Shown here one piece after another: positions 63,308 through 64,000 of a stretch of DNA of 64,000 bases. A model generated the notes under the pieces. It made no database searches. It was given only the letters and a program-made list of their open reading frames with translations, and was not told where the DNA came from. The stretch is from Chitinibacter fontanus (lineage in GTDB: Bacteria; Pseudomonadota; Gammaproteobacteria; Burkholderiales; Chitinibacteraceae): assembly GCF_013423785.1 (NCBI RefSeq), contig NZ_CP058952.1, positions 3,561,665 through 3,625,664 of the forward strand. The letters are read 5' to 3'. Position numbers and translations under genes: made by a program. Position 1 is the stretch's first letter, and every line of letters begins with the position of its first letter.

Positions 63308-64000
63308 TTACTTGTAACCTGCACGATCCATCAGTTTAACAGCTGCGCCTTGCAATTCGCCGGCTTTGCTCATATTGATCAGATTTTGCTTGAACGGGCC
63401 CCAGCTACTCACCAACACATCCGCCTTTACTTTAGGGTTGGCTGGAAACTCCATATCTTTATCAGCATACAGATTTTGGGCTTTTTCCGAAGAGAGCCAT
63501 TCCATCAATTTAATAGCGCCAGCTTCATTTTTGGCATAGCGCGTTACACCAGCACCCGAAATATTGACATGAGTACCATTGGTTTTCTGATTAGCCCAGA
63601 ATAGTTTTACTGGATATGCATCGCGCTTATCTGCAGGCAATTTGTCCAGAATACGGCCAAAGTAATAGGTATTCACAATACCAACTGCACATTGACCTGC
63701 GGCAACCGACTCAATCAGCTTGGTATCATCGGCAAAAACATCCGTTGCCAAGTTTGCCACCCAGCCACGAACGATTTGCTCGGTTTTTGCTTCACCCTGC
63801 TGCGCAATCATCATGCCGACCAATGATTGGTTGTAAACTTTTTTGCTGGTGCGCAGACACAATTTGCCTTTAAATTTTGGGTCAGCAAGGTCTTCGTAGC
63901 TTGATAGCTGATCTGCCTTGATCAGACTCGGGTTGTAAACCATCGTACGCGCACGCACAGACAAGCCAAACCATTGATTGCGTGCATCACGCAAGTGAGG
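63308..64000 (-). CDS. fbpA: Ferric iron-binding periplasmic protein, C-terminal part, cut by the window edge
   Basis: The frame is open through the right edge, so only about the last 230 residues are here; the signal peptide is missing. NQWFGLSVRARTMVYNPSLI, VGIVNTYYFGR with the paired iron-binding tyrosines, and NISGAGVTRYAKNEAGAIKL are FbpA/FutA features. It binds Fe3+ in the periplasm and delivers it to FbpB. Confidence 0.93.
   Translation of the reverse strand, partial: PHLRDARNQWFGLSVRARTMVYNPSLIKADQLSSYEDLADPKFKGKLCLRTSKKVYNQSLVGMMIAQQGEAKTEQIVRGWVANLATDVFADDTKLIESVAAGQCAVGIVNTYYFGRILDKLPADKRDAYPVKLFWANQKTNGTHVNISGAGVTRYAKNEAGAIKLMEWLSSEKAQNLYADKDMEFPANPKVKADVLVSSWGPFKQNLINMSKAGELQGAAVKLMDRAGYK

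Noticed and set aside
1..64000. tRNA, rRNA, insertion sequences, prophage or CRISPR array
   Set aside because: No tRNA-like cloverleaf, rRNA segment, transposase, integrase or regular spaced repeat was recognised anywhere in the window.

Overview
The window looks like chromosome from a betaproteobacterium of the order Neisseriales, most likely a chitin-associated member of the Chitinibacteraceae (Chitinibacter / Deefgea / Iodobacter-like). This is inferred from gene content and protein style: a class I PhaC with PhaA, a FbpABC ferric-iron transporter, a BamC lipoprotein next to DapA, a GlcNAc-type PTS, and a secreted protein built from chitinase-A N-terminal-like domains. No rRNA, tRNA, IS element, prophage or CRISPR array was seen. 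Most of the window is ordinary, densely packed chromosome.

Layout. 1-2.2 kb: the 5' end of pflB (runs off the left edge), a 52-residue small ORF, VanZ-like and Smr proteins, and divergent hslR. 2.2-7.5 kb: a run with a REC-REC-GGDEF protein, an M61 peptidase and a membrane GGDEF-EAL protein. 7.6-10.3 kb: rph and convergent kup, followed by about 515 bp of decayed DNA that keeps the C-terminal end of a KdpE-like regulator. 10.8-15.3 kb: serine hydrolase, small exported ORF, AraC regulator and L,D-transpeptidase. 15.4-22.9 kb: GNAT, YecA/SEC-C, FUSC-like, serB, then (minus) a GGCT-like protein, the chitinase-N-like repeat protein, recJ and a conserved unknown. 23-29.2 kb: rhlE-type helicase, YkgJ, GNAT, a TauE/SafE-like protein, hemN and divergent fnr/anr with a perfect FNR box between them. 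29.2-32.4 kb: a frameshifted unknown gene and the nagE PTS locus. 32.4-38 kb: dapA-bamC, typA, Nudix, TRIC-like. 37.9-42.2 kb: a large CHASE/PAS hybrid kinase with a separate Hpt protein. 42.3-51.5 kb: metG, acyP, WbuC-like, an unknown, 2Fe-2S ferredoxin, hydrolase, CbiM-like protein, histidine kinase, rlmM and mscL. 51.6-55.9 kb: phaA, phaC, pbpG. 55.9-60.5 kb: a persulfide/sulfur cluster (DUF2892, trxC, persulfide dioxygenase, BigR/SqrR-like ArsR, two YeeE/YedE halves, SulP). 60.5-64 kb: fbpC, fbpB and the 3' part of fbpA (runs off the right edge).

How the parts fit. An oxygen-responsive group is visible: FNR/Anr, hemN and pflB, with FNR-like boxes near hemN/fnr and upstream of pflB. Chitin/GlcNAc use is suggested by the PTS and the chitin-binding-like protein. 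Carbon storage (PHA), persulfide detoxification and ferric-iron import each form a compact local set.

The observation most worth checking is in nagE. The IICB reading frame ends in a textbook A-AAA-AAG slippery heptamer immediately followed by a stop codon and GC-rich stem-loops. The IIA domain, which lacks a convincing start site of its own, continues in the -1 frame through an Ala/Pro-rich linker. This predicts either programmed -1 frameshifting that makes both IICB and IICBA, a genuine gene split, or a homopolymer sequencing error.
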